DNA of 42,578 nt from Phycisphaeraceae bacterium. Its GTDB lineage: Bacteria > Planctomycetota > Phycisphaerae > Phycisphaerales > UBA1924. Shown here piece after piece: positions 12,501 to 20,386 of this stretch. Made by a program: the position numbers and the translations under genes. The stretch covers positions 1 through 42,578 of the forward strand of contig RECQ01000067.1 in assembly GCA_007693965.1 (NCBI GenBank). The letters run 5' to 3'. Below the pieces are notes generated by a model. That model was not told the DNA's origin and did no database searches. It saw only the letters and a program-made list of their open reading frames with translations. The stretch's first letter is position 1. Each line of letters opens with the position of its first letter.

Positions 12501-14815
12501 AAGGGGTAGACCTCTTCGAAGTCGAGCTCGGGATCGAGGCGGAATGTGAGCTCGCGCAGGCCGGTGTCGAAGCCGACTTCGATCATGCTGAGCACGGGGA
12601 CGCCGGAATCCATCGCGATGGCGTTGAGCAGCGCCACGAGATCCTGCACGGATTCGAAGACGGGGGCGCCCTCGTTGAATTGCTCGCCGATCGTGAGGAT
12701 GCCGAGGAGCTGGTCCTGGAAGGCTTCTCCGATGCCGAGGATGTCGCCGAGGCGGGCGACGGCGAGGTTGGCGGACTGGTCGACCTCGCCCCCGGCGTCT
12801 TCGGAGACGACAAGATCGCCCTGGCCGCGGGTGAAGGGGATGACCTGGCTGAGAATGCCGGAGTTGTTCAGCGCTTCGAGCCAGCCGGCGAGTTCGTTCA
12901 GGAGGCCGAGGACATCGTTGGCGGAGATGTTGCGGAAGGAATCGAGCAGGCTGAAGTCGGAGAGGTTGATTGTGGGCGCGGAATAGGGATCGCCGGCCTC
13001 GCTGTTGCTGACGATGACCGAGGCGTTGCCTGCGATATCGATGGGAGAGCCGCCCACGGTGGGGCCGGTGATGGCGCCGCTGAGGGTGAGGTCGGCGGCG
13101 TAGGCGCCGGAGATGTCGAGCTTCAGGAGGCTGCTGAGGCTGGCGCCGCGGAAATCGTTGATGGTCATGCGCCCGGGGGTGGTGGGCGAGGGATCGTTGA
13201 AGGTGACTTCGGCTTCGACGTTCAGATCGAGCGAGCCGTCCATGATGGAGACGGTTGCGAAGCCGACGCGGCCTTCGACGTTGAGGCTGGATGTCGAGAT
13301 CGCGGCGCCGACGGTGAGGCTGGAGTCGTCTGTGATGAAGAAGGCTTCGGTGGGCGCGAGGCCAGAGGAGAGGTTGATTCCGAACCCGAGATCGAGGGCG
13401 AGCGAGGCGGTGAGCGCAAGGTCGGCGGTGAGTTCGCCATCGAGATCGATGTTCAGGTCCTCGGCCTGCTGACCGAGATTGAGGGCCAGACTTCCGATCG
13501 TCTCTTCGATGTTGTACTGAAGCGAGAAGCCGATCTCGCCGGGCGACTGGAGCACATCGCCGAAGGAGATGGAGTTGTTGAAGCCATCGGTTTCGACGTC
13601 CTGCAGGATCTGGAGCACTTCCTTGATCGACGGCGCGGCGACGCCGAGCGGATCATCGATGAAGGGCTGCAGCAGCCCCTCGAGCGGGTCGAAGAGCTGG
13701 CGGCGGAGCAGATCGCCGAGGTCGACGAAGCCTTCCGCGACGCCCACGGGCAGATCGATGGACTCGAAGAGGGAGCCGAGATCGAGCGGCACGGCGTCGG
13801 GGCCGACGATGTCGCCGACGAGGGGCAGTTCGTCGGTGAAGTTTTCGAAGACGCTGAGATCGCGGGCCCAGTCTGCGATCTCGCGGAAGCCGCTCACGAA
13901 GGCGCGGGCCTGCTCGACGCTGATCGCATCGTCCGGGCCGATGACGCGCTGTGTCGCGGCATCGCCATCCGCGTTTGCGACCGCTCGATCGAGATCGACC
14001 GTGACGGGCAGCGCCAGCGTGTTGTTTGACGAGTTGGCCTCGGGCAGGTGCGACCAGCGGTTGGTGTAGACCAGGAGATTGCCGTCGCGGACCAGGTTGT
14101 CAGGCAGGGTGACGTCGGCGCTACGCGTGTAGGTCTGGCCGGGCTCGATCTTCGCATCGGCGCCGGTCCAGATCGTGGCCAGTTGTCTGTCGAAGCGATC
14201 CCACTCGCCGTCGTAGGAGAAGTAGACGGCGTCGTGCCAGCCGTGGGTGGAGGCGGACTCCGCGCCGCGGTTTTCGACGGTCCATGACACGCGGACGGTC
14301 TCGCCGGGGCCGGCGGTCGCGGGCGCGTGGGCGTCGACGACGACCAGGTCCGGCAGCGGCCCGACGGGCTCATCGGCGGTCGGCTCCAGCCCGTGCGCGC
14401 CGGTGCGCGCGAGCGTGTGGTTCATGGAGGTGATGGAGTCGGTCCCGCCCGCACCGCGGTCGGAGGGGCGCTGCAAGCGCCGGTCGGTCTGCTCTGTGCG
14501 ATCCGCTGGGCGTTCAAGTTCGAAGTCGGCGGCGCGAGCCTGATCGGCGGCGCCGACGGCTGTCGAACCCATGAGCGAAACGGCCGCGAAGACCGACTGC
14601 GGGCGCTGCTGATCGCCGTCGCGACCGTTGGTGTGATCAAAGGCCAGACTTTCCGCGACGAGGCTGCGCTCAAAGAGAAAAGCGCCGTACTCGGCGGGGG
14701 AATCCGCGGCGACCGGGAGCAGGTCGGCGGAGAGCAGGAGCCGTGGCTCGAGCTGTTCAAACCTGGGGACCGGTCCGCGGCCATCCTTATGCAAGATTGA
14801 AGCCCCTCGTCGCAT
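566..14815 (-). CDS. Giant LEPRxLL surface protein with RTX repeats, beta-helix and dockerin-like repeats (4749 aa)
   Basis: Very large secreted or surface-anchored protein. Residues about 19-33 hold the planctomycete LEPRxLL motif (FEQLEPRLLLSADLLP). Residues about 155-275 look like a CARDB adhesion domain (VSWTVENRG...PEANSSNNT). Roughly 280-2380 is a long acidic beta-rich region of alternating F/L/G/D strands without clear family. Residues about 2390-3200 are an almost unbroken array of GGxGxDxIxG calcium-binding RTX nonapeptides. About 3240-3670 is a beta-propeller-like part with repeated APIVAWTE/VAWID units, about 3690-4155 a right-handed parallel beta-helix, and about 4595-4645 two dockerin-like EF-hand repeats (DLTGSGVVNAQDLA). 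The chosen ATG is preceded directly by an in-frame TGA. No clear ribosome binding site is seen. RTX repeats imply folding on calcium outside the cell; LEPRxLL is thought to act in export or anchoring. An adhesin or S-layer-like role is inferred only. Confidence 0.9.
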   Translation of the reverse strand: MRRGASILHKDGRGPVPRFEQLEPRLLLSADLLPVAADSPAEYGAFLFERSLVAESLAFDHTNGRDGDQQRPQSVFAAVSLMGSTAVGAADQARAADFELERPADRTEQTDRRLQRPSDRGAGGTDSITSMNHTLARTGAHGLEPTADEPVGPLPDLVVVDAHAPATAGPGETVRVSWTVENRGAESASTHGWHDAVYFSYDGEWDRFDRQLATIWTGADAKIEPGQTYTRSADVTLPDNLVRDGNLLVYTNRWSHLPEANSSNNTLALPVTVDLDRAVANADGDAATQRVIGPDDAISVEQARAFVSGFREIADWARDLSVFENFTDELPLVGDIVGPDAVPLDLGSLFESIDLPVGVAEGFVDLGDLLRRQLFDPLEGLLQPFIDDPLGVAAPSIKEVLQILQDVETDGFNNSISFGDVLQSPGEIGFSLQYNIEETIGSLALNLGQQAEDLNIDLDGELTADLALTASLALDLGFGINLSSGLAPTEAFFITDDSSLTVGAAISTSSLNVEGRVGFATVSIMDGSLDLNVEAEVTFNDPSPTTPGRMTINDFRGASLSSLLKLDISGAYAADLTLSGAITGPTVGGSPIDIAGNASVIVSNSEAGDPYSAPTINLSDFSLLDSFRNISANDVLGLLNELAGWLEALNNSGILSQVIPFTRGQGDLVVSEDAGGEVDQSANLAVARLGDILGIGEAFQDQLLGILTIGEQFNEGAPVFESVQDLVALLNAIAMDSGVPVLSMIEVGFDTGLRELTFRLDPELDFEEVYPFHFGLDADPLGGVNLSGDVTIAGSVGLDLLFGIELTPVGDGLTFDTGSLLSEINGGSTPDFPAFRPIDGVDFTIHPRDGVSFDVDLDASTITFGDLFDRINNAPGNNGRVIAEFNSEFNAIVLRETEEVEVPEVGPNEDEPRLFVEAAEVEPDDEFLEGAGILVKAPAALQLGLLSAAVTDEAIHRLIGNPLHGQSLADKFFIRDSSTFAADLSIDIELDEGDITLGILGLSLAGSSGQGNVGFEFGLQALEDAEGKLSLRDLYNRVGDPLGLDIIFDDDTGEKEFVPTPLLRVGEASMRDGEPQFEGFFDFLDQTISGDVSITFVVSDTQPIDVLSIFGQDQIELTLSIADLRNIEDFTLDAGDLEDFLRDFTSLTPGQIIDALLGFLDYIDDLASSGGVPFLNQPLPVIDISIGDAVGFVNGLRGRLETLRDDAETELESLRQQIEDEIAALPFVVQSDDTGSIISLARGDGDDPEPRPTPEVRFDYQEGIFTIGLDILVEFANETFSLDFDLESLIGAFGVDADLGFLTDLIDVQGSSELSVSAGVVISVNIGLDLTQATPELFFWAQEDAEEGDPPALQSRIEFFALIEGDDVEFSAQLGPASATIEGGLVSLGDRASVGAIHEAIKNDESPDDLDPATVLIGFDPAGAVNGRYSFTEAINNIQFEVDAAVQIDLPISVELFGLAPEVTNLQLYISDLVDFTGEDVVKLVLPDIDLDNISLLDQIILVVDGFDFVLGGVQQFFEGSVAGVTVPFIGDQLEPVATFIEDDIRAGVVAPFRSFLTTAEDELTDGVISGLTTFRNIVFDVFNDIGLLLPLDGAANPEDFFFQDRVAALRGAVSQDDVDLSFEMADGSVLKLSQLIADGVSDDFDILEVREILVDLRIGKLVSLADVDFGFDIGIPGFALDFDTDVSVEFGFVWAISFGFNFTEGFFLDVTEDPDFRVFLELTLDDIEAGITLGILRADIRGDATASAFASASLEVNLKNPDAEPGERQRLSFLNIAGAGAGAGGAGRALYSSADRGSGFIDVSVGFDAGAFLPVQAGINLPGIKPGSGNFPSVSTDVAIDWSLSLGATNRVATPGDLSIDFSNVQLFIGEFFAEFLQPIVIEINQAMEPIRPIVDILTARLPVISDLRGSDVSLVDLANLFSTLSPKLSSLKFIGAAVEIIELVDSVVMLATQIDDDGRVPLGDFQMLVLPDGSVRRPLSDDAGFFNAMSEEDIFDSLVQNAGDGMVQQATESVVGSTRSAKLNFDMPLLSDPFAAFGLLAGDSDVDLFRFNAELRFGFFFSSFFSIVGPLGARFSGSINAEINFGIGFDAAGLPRAIETIQSTDNPATIAGAVGLAVLDGLFIDDHVTFGPNGQVIEDKPEVRVYGSISAALAVSVGIAEGGVRGGVFASIEVDLMDINSDGDLVRTDDGKLRINEIIRIVQGTGNPFCIFNLSGTVEVFLDAYIAVGPCPFCKEWSFEFARLRLISFSIACEFPEIEIAQQGGPGQSVLFLNIGDRANQRGGYENVQDEEIVISQTGEGADMVIAVSGFGEDQYFGPGVDPDDDSPGMFFNPNPITRIVAPLAGGNDIITLDPSVNVEFVAYFPSAQIGVAAGDKIIVGGSGRNIIFGGRGNSVLVGGPEDDILVGGYGFNINPSDANLFEKFDVLYDELRAEAGIVESRSRTYRGAGFSLSQLIATPGDGNNKIFGNAGADLIFGQGGTGANQGAEIYAGPGDDVVFGGPGNDRIFGVRGLNLLVGNGGSDYIDGGENIDIIYGDFHPLQTPPPGYIPGTNTIHGNAGNDRIHAGHGGDVIFGGAGDDTIFGGDGDDYIEGGAGNNWIHGGAGDDTIYGHDAPETRSTGPAGNNIIIGGLGDDRIFGGPKSDVIYGDETDPSNPDGGNDIIRVGGGNNLVFGGPGNDTIFGGPGNDTIYADSEFDNPQHGFGPGPGNTIFTGDGENIVFGSPRDDFIQGGAGDDLIYANAGNNQIYGGAGDDRIFGGPGNDIIFGQEGDDVIYGVGGRNQIFGNDGDDLLFGGDGDDLILGGPGNDIIRAGRGDDEIYGGPGRNIIYGDSGANLIFAGPLGDIIYGGDGDDFIQGGAGDDVIYAGLGDNTILAGDGDDRVFGGPGRDTIFGQSGQNLLVAGAGVGNRIYAGTGDDIIYGSDEAIFNSDFNPFILLRGDDNPYGDFIDLTAGGRNIVFGLGGHNFILGGDDGDWIYAGERFGSVVLAGAGDDVIYGSFFGDDYIDGGPGNDTIFGNGGRNVLHGGDGADVIYGGFGDDEIFGGPGDDLLIGVGGNNRIFGGPGDDVIYGAAGGDDELYGGDGNDRIFGVSGNNFIDGGPGDDALFGGSGDDLIFGDHGNDLIVGGFGNNILFGFRAYVPDTDGGNDVIYGDAGLGLPHPLDGNDLIFGGAGSDQLFGEGGDDFIDPGPGRYDIIDFGPDEGDIPEDWIPPDATIPAPPLPPLRITFSSPDLPIGPDLDGRRWAEYARSANGAGLSGAPQIPGAASTAGLSFEQDIAAAPNAGQHVVWVDSRDNVHQIYHLHRTPEGAWVQFGDAAQGGGLSQSNTSSRRPTVALDDSGAPIVAWTEFHDGGADIRVARWSESAGAWIGLGDSFELHGISATGAADHAQIINTASGPVVAWIDSSQGAANVYAKRFDGAAWVELGAGSASGEGISGSASDVEDLAIATDGAKIAFGWTQQVGDAAQIYLREFTGAAFTALGGSANLGGVSDTPGPSATPSLAYHNGELFVAWQDRTTPFVTPPVIDPHDPIPAPDRSVAFGSAEVVVRRFDGANWIGVANDIPDSLDGQVSRSDELRFGQASRPQLASDGDSLHLAWLDDTPALREIGTTSIFSTKWDGAGFAEVLPGDASDLGVSPSGGVIDGLALAVAGGSPYVAWTDAADGAQNVYFRGDEFQIGDIHSLEAGDSLADLLAGAALQPGDVVLLGPGVFTGGATIGAAASGVLFIGAPDGSTVIDGPVTLNGAADVSFQRLQISGGLTATNTTGLLISDVTFTGQGLTLNASEGATVSNSRFLGAGVVVDGATQDLSLLDSAFTGAALGIDVQGETDNLLIRGVTMQNVVDGLRLGAESSGLVLDNGFAGTGVGVGIGVAAGFTGSIARNDVSGFATGVHHTAPAPLSANMVHGNIVGVESHSANIESGLGFYGDDLSPNEIVNNQTGVILHGWMQNQIIRDSQLGVTGAGVLGGLDLDLANLIEANELGVDFDGVIRFNRIASNVVGVLANDGQLLHNNMLFRNAGADLRIDGAERIVASHNTFFAPTGGGVEAMNGASEVELRGNIFWSEAAPALTIAEDSQSGFFSDFNTFHAPLGAVLVRFAGVDFADFVDWFDLGVFDQSSIGQSAAAPDFAMPRFLHADRDDFRIFDPGAGRRFDSPTVDSSDPLTDLGVAFRNNLLANANFGAGLSGWSASGGQLAPAANALTGGAIFSAAPGDFIETAVHLVDDAGFDAADLDTGFLRAVFGGRFRADDIGAAQGRLTLSFFADPEEKGEPPVFLESFIVDPGAGFDRWALDGDRVGIPEGARLVELRFEALPGAGSPVLFDSAFLFIEAEAWAPDMGAQGFSSEDNENIGARLLLRSPDFDTAWGFDEVREIRWDSYNNIEGRDIRIDLLIDGVEGPEFLTNIFQGAADVGSLLWAPAKSDIPIGVEGLRIQISFEGNHGVMDRSAAAFGVVDPATEGVEIAEVIIAGGQQQRSNVDKIQVRFAGETNIAERIADGSIADFIKLYRSDDLDNSMAWLTADRFAWNETLNLLTIDLTVDGDGGQTILDNGLYTLKVLLPGLEPGASGGARADGDWSAIDRSDASPVADFFRLYGDLTGSGVVNAQDLAQLLSVWGTSDPVADLTGSGVVNAQDLAELLSVWGTTVWTDSPAPLAGDGSDVGGAGLVDSSVTVSAPLVTSAAAGAGLLRHAAPGETLAAPALSMPAAPASVNLQRVGAGFFVWRDGLHDDDRVGLREPRVRLDSTLF
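882..1024 (-). repeat. Tandem duplicated dockerin-like coding unit
   Basis: Two copies of an 81-bp-spaced unit near the 3' end of the giant gene encode DLTGSGVVNAQDLAQLLSVW and DLTGSGVVNAQDLAELLSVW. At DNA level about 50 bp of each copy differ at only a handful of positions, so the duplication appears recent or conversion-maintained. The D-x-T-x-S-G-x-V-N-x-x-D spacing matches a dockerin/EF-hand calcium loop. A single similar unit ends the neighbouring secreted protein. Confidence 0.85.
5220..7680 (-). repeat. RTX (hemolysin-type) repeat array inside the giant gene
   Basis: About 2.4 kb of imperfect 27-bp repeats (nine codons, GGxGxDxIF and variants with NNxIFGG) encode roughly 800 residues. 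On the plus strand this appears as recurring blocks such as ccgccgaagatgatgtcg. In the RTX family the nonapeptides bind calcium in a parallel beta-roll. Interruptions occur near 5800-6060 and 7430-7600, where longer non-repeat loops are inserted. Confidence 0.9.
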
Positions 14816-14889
14816 TCAACGGCGATGCTGTCTGCATTGTCCGTGCGAGTTGTTTCGCTGTGAATTCGCTCATGGTGTACCGGGTGTGA

Positions 14890-14909
14890 TTCCTGATTGC
14901 AATCAAGAA
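14890..14909. promoter_or_regulatory. 20-bp palindrome upstream of the giant gene
   Basis: The sequence TTCCTGATTGCAATCAAGAA is self-complementary apart from one wobble pair and lies about 75 bp before the giant gene start, in a 134-bp gap (14816-14949) that is A+T-richer than its surroundings. Without a T-run after it, it does not look like an intrinsic terminator for the upstream gene. A dimeric regulator site is the simplest reading. On the minus strand TTGCAA inside the palindrome and TACACC 17 nt later could form weak -35/-10 boxes. Confidence 0.35.
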
Positions 14910-14949
14910 ATCGAACGCTTCATGCGGCCCCGCGCGTGTTCAATGTGGG

Positions 14950-17457
14950 TCAATAGGTCATGCCCCAGAAGCTGAGTAGGATCGCGAGGTCCTGGGCGTT
15001 GACCACACCGTCGCCGTTCAGATCCGCCAGTGCAGGGCCGACGAGCTGGCCGCCGGGACTTTGGGGCGGAGTCGCGGGAGACACGTGCTCGCCCTCCTGG
15101 ATGTGGATGACGTACTGGCCGTGAACGCCGTGGGCGAATTCGACTTCGGGCGGCTCGCCGACTTTCCACCCGAACTGATCCCAAATCGAGCGGGGATAGC
15201 GGATGACGCAGGCGGCGCTGGCGTCCTTCACGCTGACGCCGGGCTCGAAGACGGCGCCGAGGTCGTGGACCAGGTTGAGGTAGTTCAGGAGCTGGAAATA
15301 GTCCTGTTCGAGATCGTCGCGCAGACCGTTGAAGTTTTCATCGCCGGATCCCGTGATCGCGAACCGGATGCGGCCCGTGCCGTCGGCGAAGATGCAGAGG
15401 CGCGACCAGAGACCGATCCCGCCATCGTCGTCGAGACCGTTTATTCCGCCTGTCAACTGGCCCGTTTTGTCGAACCAGCCGAGCAGCGTGTCGGTCTTCA
15501 TGTGGGCATCGCTCATCCCCCCCACCACGGTCAGGCAGTAGGGCTGGGCGGGGGCGAGATTCTCGATTGTGAAGAAATCGACATCCCAGGCCAGCTCGAC
15601 CGAGCCGGTGTCGGTGCGGCAGACGATGTCGATCGACTCGACCAGAGCGGGGACGGGGATCGCAAGGCGAAGCGCATCGGCGCGGCCGCGAAGGCGGAAG
15701 ACGTATACATCGTCCGGCGTTCCGACCGACCAGCAGGGCTGCTGCACGGGATTGCGGAAGTTGTAGAAGATCTCGATGGTGAGCTCGCCCTCCTCACCGT
15801 GGGGCGCGTTCTGGGCGAGGCCGTTCACTGTGCCGTCGAAGACGTCCATCAGGGCGCCGACGGCGAGGCGGACCTGCCCCTCGACGGGCTCGACGGCGCT
15901 GAGCGCGCCGGTGTTGCTGGAGCGGAGGAGCGGCTCGTAGAAGGCGCCGGGGATGATCTGTCCGGCGGCGTTGCGAGCCGCGACGGGCTTGCCGAGGACG
16001 CGGATGGCGCACTTGGGCTGGATGTCCCACACGCAATCCTTCTGCAGCGAGCCGCTGATGTGATCGCACTCGGTGTAGTCGATGATGGTGCAGTCAAAGA
16101 AGGTGTCGTTGGGCTCGACTTCCTGACAGGGCGGGAAGAGCTCGTGGTGGAAGACATCGGTCTCGCAGTTCAGATCATTCGCCACGATGTTGGATGCGTC
16201 GCTGGCGTAGGTGATGTAGCGGGCTGTGCCTGAGAGGGCGGAGAAACCGCTGGGGCCGTTGGGCAGCATGCCCTTTGTCGTCATGCTGGCGAGGCGCGTC
16301 TTGCCGGCGATCAGATCGTGAATGAAGATGTCCGGGGCCATGTTGTCATCGCATCGGACCAGGTTGTCGGCGAAGCTGGAGAAGCTCACGAAGCGGCCGT
16401 TCGGACTCATGCTGGAGAGCCTGCTGTCCGAGTTGCCCTCTTCGCCCTGCGAGGAGACGCTGGCCCGGCGGGTGACGCCGGTTCCGAAGGCGCCGCCGAA
16501 GCGCTCGTGAACGAAGATGTCTGCGGCGTCGTTCGTGTCGTCGTGGACGAGATTGTTCGCGAAGCTTGTGAAGGAGACGAAGCGGCCGTCGGCGGACATC
16601 GAGGGGTTCGAGCTGTTGGCATTTCCGGGAGCGCCGCCGGTCGAGCGGCTGACGCCCTCGATCTCGCCGGTGAGCACGTTCTTCACGAAGACATCGTTGA
16701 AGTCGCTGGTGAATCCGGGGACAAGTTCGCCGGAGCGGCTGGTGAAGGCGACGAGGCGACCATCCTCGCTGATGGCGAGGCGGTCTTCGCTGACGCCGAA
16801 GTCGCCTGTTTCGTCTCCCGCCGCATCGACGCTGACGCGGATGGTGGTCTGCGCGACGCGGTCGCGGAGAAAGACATCGAATCGGGCGAAGCCGGTGAGG
16901 CCGGGAACGAGGTTGTTCGAGTTGCTGGTGAAGGCGACGTAGCGTCCGTCGGCGCTGATGGCGGGGCGTCCGTGCGTGCCGTTGCCGGCGTCGTCGGCGT
17001 CGTTGACGCTGATGAGCTCGAGCTCGCCGGTGAGGGCATCGTGGACGAAGACGCTGCGCTGGCCGAAGACGGTGCGGGGATCGAGGTTGCCGGCTGAGGT
17101 CTCGAAGGCGATGTAGCGCCCGTCGCTCGACATGGATGGAAAGCGGCTGTCACCGTCGCCCTCGGTTCCGTCGGGCAGCATGCTGATGCGATGCGTTTCG
17201 CCGGTCATCACGTCATGCAGGTAGACATCGGTCCTGGCGTTGGCGACGCCTGGGACAAGATTCGTCGCGTCGCTGGCGAAGGCGATGAAGCGGCCACACC
17301 ATGAGATGGCGGGCTCGTCGCTTCGTCGATCGCCCTCGACGCCTTCAGAGCTGACGCTGACGCGGACTGTGGGTTGGACGCCGGCGAACACCGACGCGGG
17401 AACAGCCGCAAGCAGCACACCGAAACACAGAGCGCGAGCTGCGCACAGACTCTCCAC
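14950..17457 (-). CDS. Secreted TolB-like beta-propeller protein with dockerin-like tail
   Basis: Probably an extracytoplasmic protein of 835 residues. I chose GTG at 17457 because GAAAGG lies 6 nt upstream and because it begins a clean signal peptide (hydrophobic LCFGVLLAAVPASVFA, cleavage after AxA); the open frame continues further upstream to 17631 with no plausible signal. Residues about 28-390 are seven PD40/TolB-like propeller blades with the recurring motif SxDGRYxAFxSxxxNLVP. A Cys-rich middle part follows (about 400-520), then a beta-sandwich-like region, and the C-terminus has LADLNGDGVVNAQDLAILL, one dockerin-like EF-hand. The gene lies 134 bp upstream of the giant gene on the same strand and shares the dockerin type with it, so joint surface function is possible. 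No enzymatic motif is seen. The 215-bp gap before it (17458-17672) holds no gene. Confidence 0.85.
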   Translation of the reverse strand: MESLCAARALCFGVLLAAVPASVFAGVQPTVRVSVSSEGVEGDRRSDEPAISWCGRFIAFASDATNLVPGVANARTDVYLHDVMTGETHRISMLPDGTEGDGDSRFPSMSSDGRYIAFETSAGNLDPRTVFGQRSVFVHDALTGELELISVNDADDAGNGTHGRPAISADGRYVAFTSNSNNLVPGLTGFARFDVFLRDRVAQTTIRVSVDAAGDETGDFGVSEDRLAISEDGRLVAFTSRSGELVPGFTSDFNDVFVKNVLTGEIEGVSRSTGGAPGNANSSNPSMSADGRFVSFTSFANNLVHDDTNDAADIFVHERFGGAFGTGVTRRASVSSQGEEGNSDSRLSSMSPNGRFVSFSSFADNLVRCDDNMAPDIFIHDLIAGKTRLASMTTKGMLPNGPSGFSALSGTARYITYASDASNIVANDLNCETDVFHHELFPPCQEVEPNDTFFDCTIIDYTECDHISGSLQKDCVWDIQPKCAIRVLGKPVAARNAAGQIIPGAFYEPLLRSSNTGALSAVEPVEGQVRLAVGALMDVFDGTVNGLAQNAPHGEEGELTIEIFYNFRNPVQQPCWSVGTPDDVYVFRLRGRADALRLAIPVPALVESIDIVCRTDTGSVELAWDVDFFTIENLAPAQPYCLTVVGGMSDAHMKTDTLLGWFDKTGQLTGGINGLDDDGGIGLWSRLCIFADGTGRIRFAITGSGDENFNGLRDDLEQDYFQLLNYLNLVHDLGAVFEPGVSVKDASAACVIRYPRSIWDQFGWKVGEPPEVEFAHGVHGQYVIHIQEGEHVSPATPPQSPGGQLVGPALADLNGDGVVNAQDLAILLSFWGMTY

Positions 17458-17672
17458 GAAACACCTTTCTCTCCCCCGGCGCCAGTCGACAGAGCAGGAG
17501 CGTAACAAAATGCCGGTGCGAATCGCAAGGCACAACCCACTGGAATGGCGATCTTTATCGCGCCTGCATCGACGGAGGCCGGTCCGGCGTGCGCTGACAT
17601 GCGAACGAATTGCAAACCAGCGGCAAATCACAGGAAAACGCCGCGATTATCGGAAGAGGGAGCGGCGTCGGC

Positions 17673-18614
<942 letters not shown>

Positions 18615-18643
18615 CCTAGCCCCCTGGCCAGCGGTGTGGGGAA

Positions 18644-20386
18644 TCAGAACTGCGATGTCATGAAGCGGCGACGCAGGCGGCTGCGGAGCCAGACGGCGGT
18701 GAGATTGAGAAGCGCGATGAGTGTGATGAGAAGAAGCGTGGTGGTGAAGACGAGGGGCTTGGCGGCTTCGCTGTTCTGGCTCTGGAAGCCGAGGTCGAAG
18801 ATGTGGAAGCCCAGGTGCATGAAGCTGCGCTCTGGGTGGATGAAGGGGGCGACGCCATCGACGGGCAGCTCGGGGGCGAGCTTGACAGCGCCGACGAGCA
18901 TGAGGGGGGCGACCTCGCCGGCGCCGCGGGCCATGGCGAGAATCATGCCGGTCATGATGCCGGGCATGGCGCGGGGGAGGACGATGCGGCGGAGGGTCTG
19001 CCACTTGCTGGCGCCGCAGGCGTAGGAGCCGTCGCGCATCGAGCTGGGGACGGCGGCGAGGGATTCTTCGGTGGCGACGATGACGACGGGGAGCGTGAGG
19101 AGGGCGAGCGTGAGCGAGGCCCACATGATGCCGCCTGTGCCGAAGGTGGGGCTGGGGAGTTTTTCCTGGAAGAAGACCTCGTCGATCGTGCCGCCCATGA
19201 GGTAGCAGAAGAATCCGAGCCCGAAGACGCCGAAGACGATGCTGGGCACGCCGGCGAGGTTGTTGACGGCGATGCGCACGGCGCTGACGAGGGGTCCGGC
19301 CTTGGCGTATTCGCGCAGGTAGAGGGCGGCGAGCACGCCGAAGGGCGCGACCACGAGGGACATGATGAGCGTCATCACCACGGTGCCGAAAATGGCGGGG
19401 AAGACGCCGCCCTCGCTGTTGGCCTCGCGGGGATCGTCGCTGAGGAACTCCCACCAGCGTGAGAGGTAGACGCCGGCGCGCTGCATGACATTGAGGCGGT
19501 TGGCGGGGTAGGCGCGGACGATCTCGTCGAGCGAGAGCGCTTTCTCAATGCCCGCCGCGGTCTCGACGATGAGCTGGTATCTGGCGTTCTCCTCGTTGAG
19601 GCGACGGATCTCGGCGGTGAGCTGGGCGTGGGTGTCGGCGGCGACGATGCGCTGGAAATGTTCGTTCGCATCGCGCCACTGGGGGGAGTCTTCGCCGTGC
19701 TGCAGCTGGGCGCGGCGGCGATCGAGGCGGGCACGCTCTTCGATGCGGTTGTAGGCGCCGATCTCGTGGATCTCGATGCGCCGGCGCTCGCGCCAGCGGC
19801 GGCGGACATCATCATGGTGCTCATTGAAGAGCGACCAGATCTCGTCAGGATCCGTCGCGACCACCTTGCCGTCGATGCGGAACTCCTTCGGCAATCCGTA
19901 GAAACGACCGTCGGCGAGGCGCTCGAAGACGATGGCCCACTCCGGCTCATACTCCTCGGCGATGGTGTAATCGCTCACCCAGTCGAAGTGGGAGCCGTCG
20001 ACATCGAAGTTGCCGGTGCGAAGCATGCGCCGGGTGGCGACGCCATCGAGGGCCTCGACGGCGGCCCGGGCCTCGGCCGCTGCTTCGGGGGGCAGGGCGT
20101 CGAAGTGGTCTTCGCGCGGGGTGTAGTCGCCCTCGCGGCGCACTTCGCCCATCATGGACTGGCCCGTGTGCGTCTCGATCCGGACGACGTTCGACGGCCA
20201 GAAGGTGGCGCCGCCCTGCACGAGCACCAGCAGGAGCAGGCCGACGATCATGACCAGGCAGATCGCGAGGGCGCCGCCGGTCATCCACATCATGGGCTGG
20301 CCCTGGGCGAGCAGCGAGCTGCGCGAACGCTGGCGCGTGCGCCGGCGCTTGCCTTCGGACGGCTGGTTGACGGGTGGAGCGCTCAC
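18644..20386 (-). CDS. pstA: Phosphate ABC transporter permease PstA with large extracytoplasmic insert
   Basis: Inner-membrane subunit of the phosphate importer. The GTG at 20386 overlaps the pstC stop by 4 nt, indicating translational coupling; the open frame upstream overlaps pstC and is discarded. The 580 residues are about twice the normal PstA length. A first transmembrane helix lies near 33-55, then about 260 extra residues follow, of which roughly 180-290 are charged and helical with coiled-coil character ([31 protein letters not shown]). The conventional permease begins near 325 ([22 protein letters not shown]) and contains the EAA-type coupling loop [21 protein letters not shown] and ARGAGEVAP. 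Assignment is sure; the role of the insert is unknown. Confidence 0.94.
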   Translation of the reverse strand: MSAPPVNQPSEGKRRRTRQRSRSSLLAQGQPMMWMTGGALAICLVMIVGLLLLVLVQGGATFWPSNVVRIETHTGQSMMGEVRREGDYTPREDHFDALPPEAAAEARAAVEALDGVATRRMLRTGNFDVDGSHFDWVSDYTIAEEYEPEWAIVFERLADGRFYGLPKEFRIDGKVVATDPDEIWSLFNEHHDDVRRRWRERRRIEIHEIGAYNRIEERARLDRRRAQLQHGEDSPQWRDANEHFQRIVAADTHAQLTAEIRRLNEENARYQLIVETAAGIEKALSLDEIVRAYPANRLNVMQRAGVYLSRWWEFLSDDPREANSEGGVFPAIFGTVVMTLIMSLVVAPFGVLAALYLREYAKAGPLVSAVRIAVNNLAGVPSIVFGVFGLGFFCYLMGGTIDEVFFQEKLPSPTFGTGGIMWASLTLALLTLPVVIVATEESLAAVPSSMRDGSYACGASKWQTLRRIVLPRAMPGIMTGMILAMARGAGEVAPLMLVGAVKLAPELPVDGVAPFIHPERSFMHLGFHIFDLGFQSQNSEAAKPLVFTTTLLLITLIALLNLTAVWLRSRLRRRFMTSQF

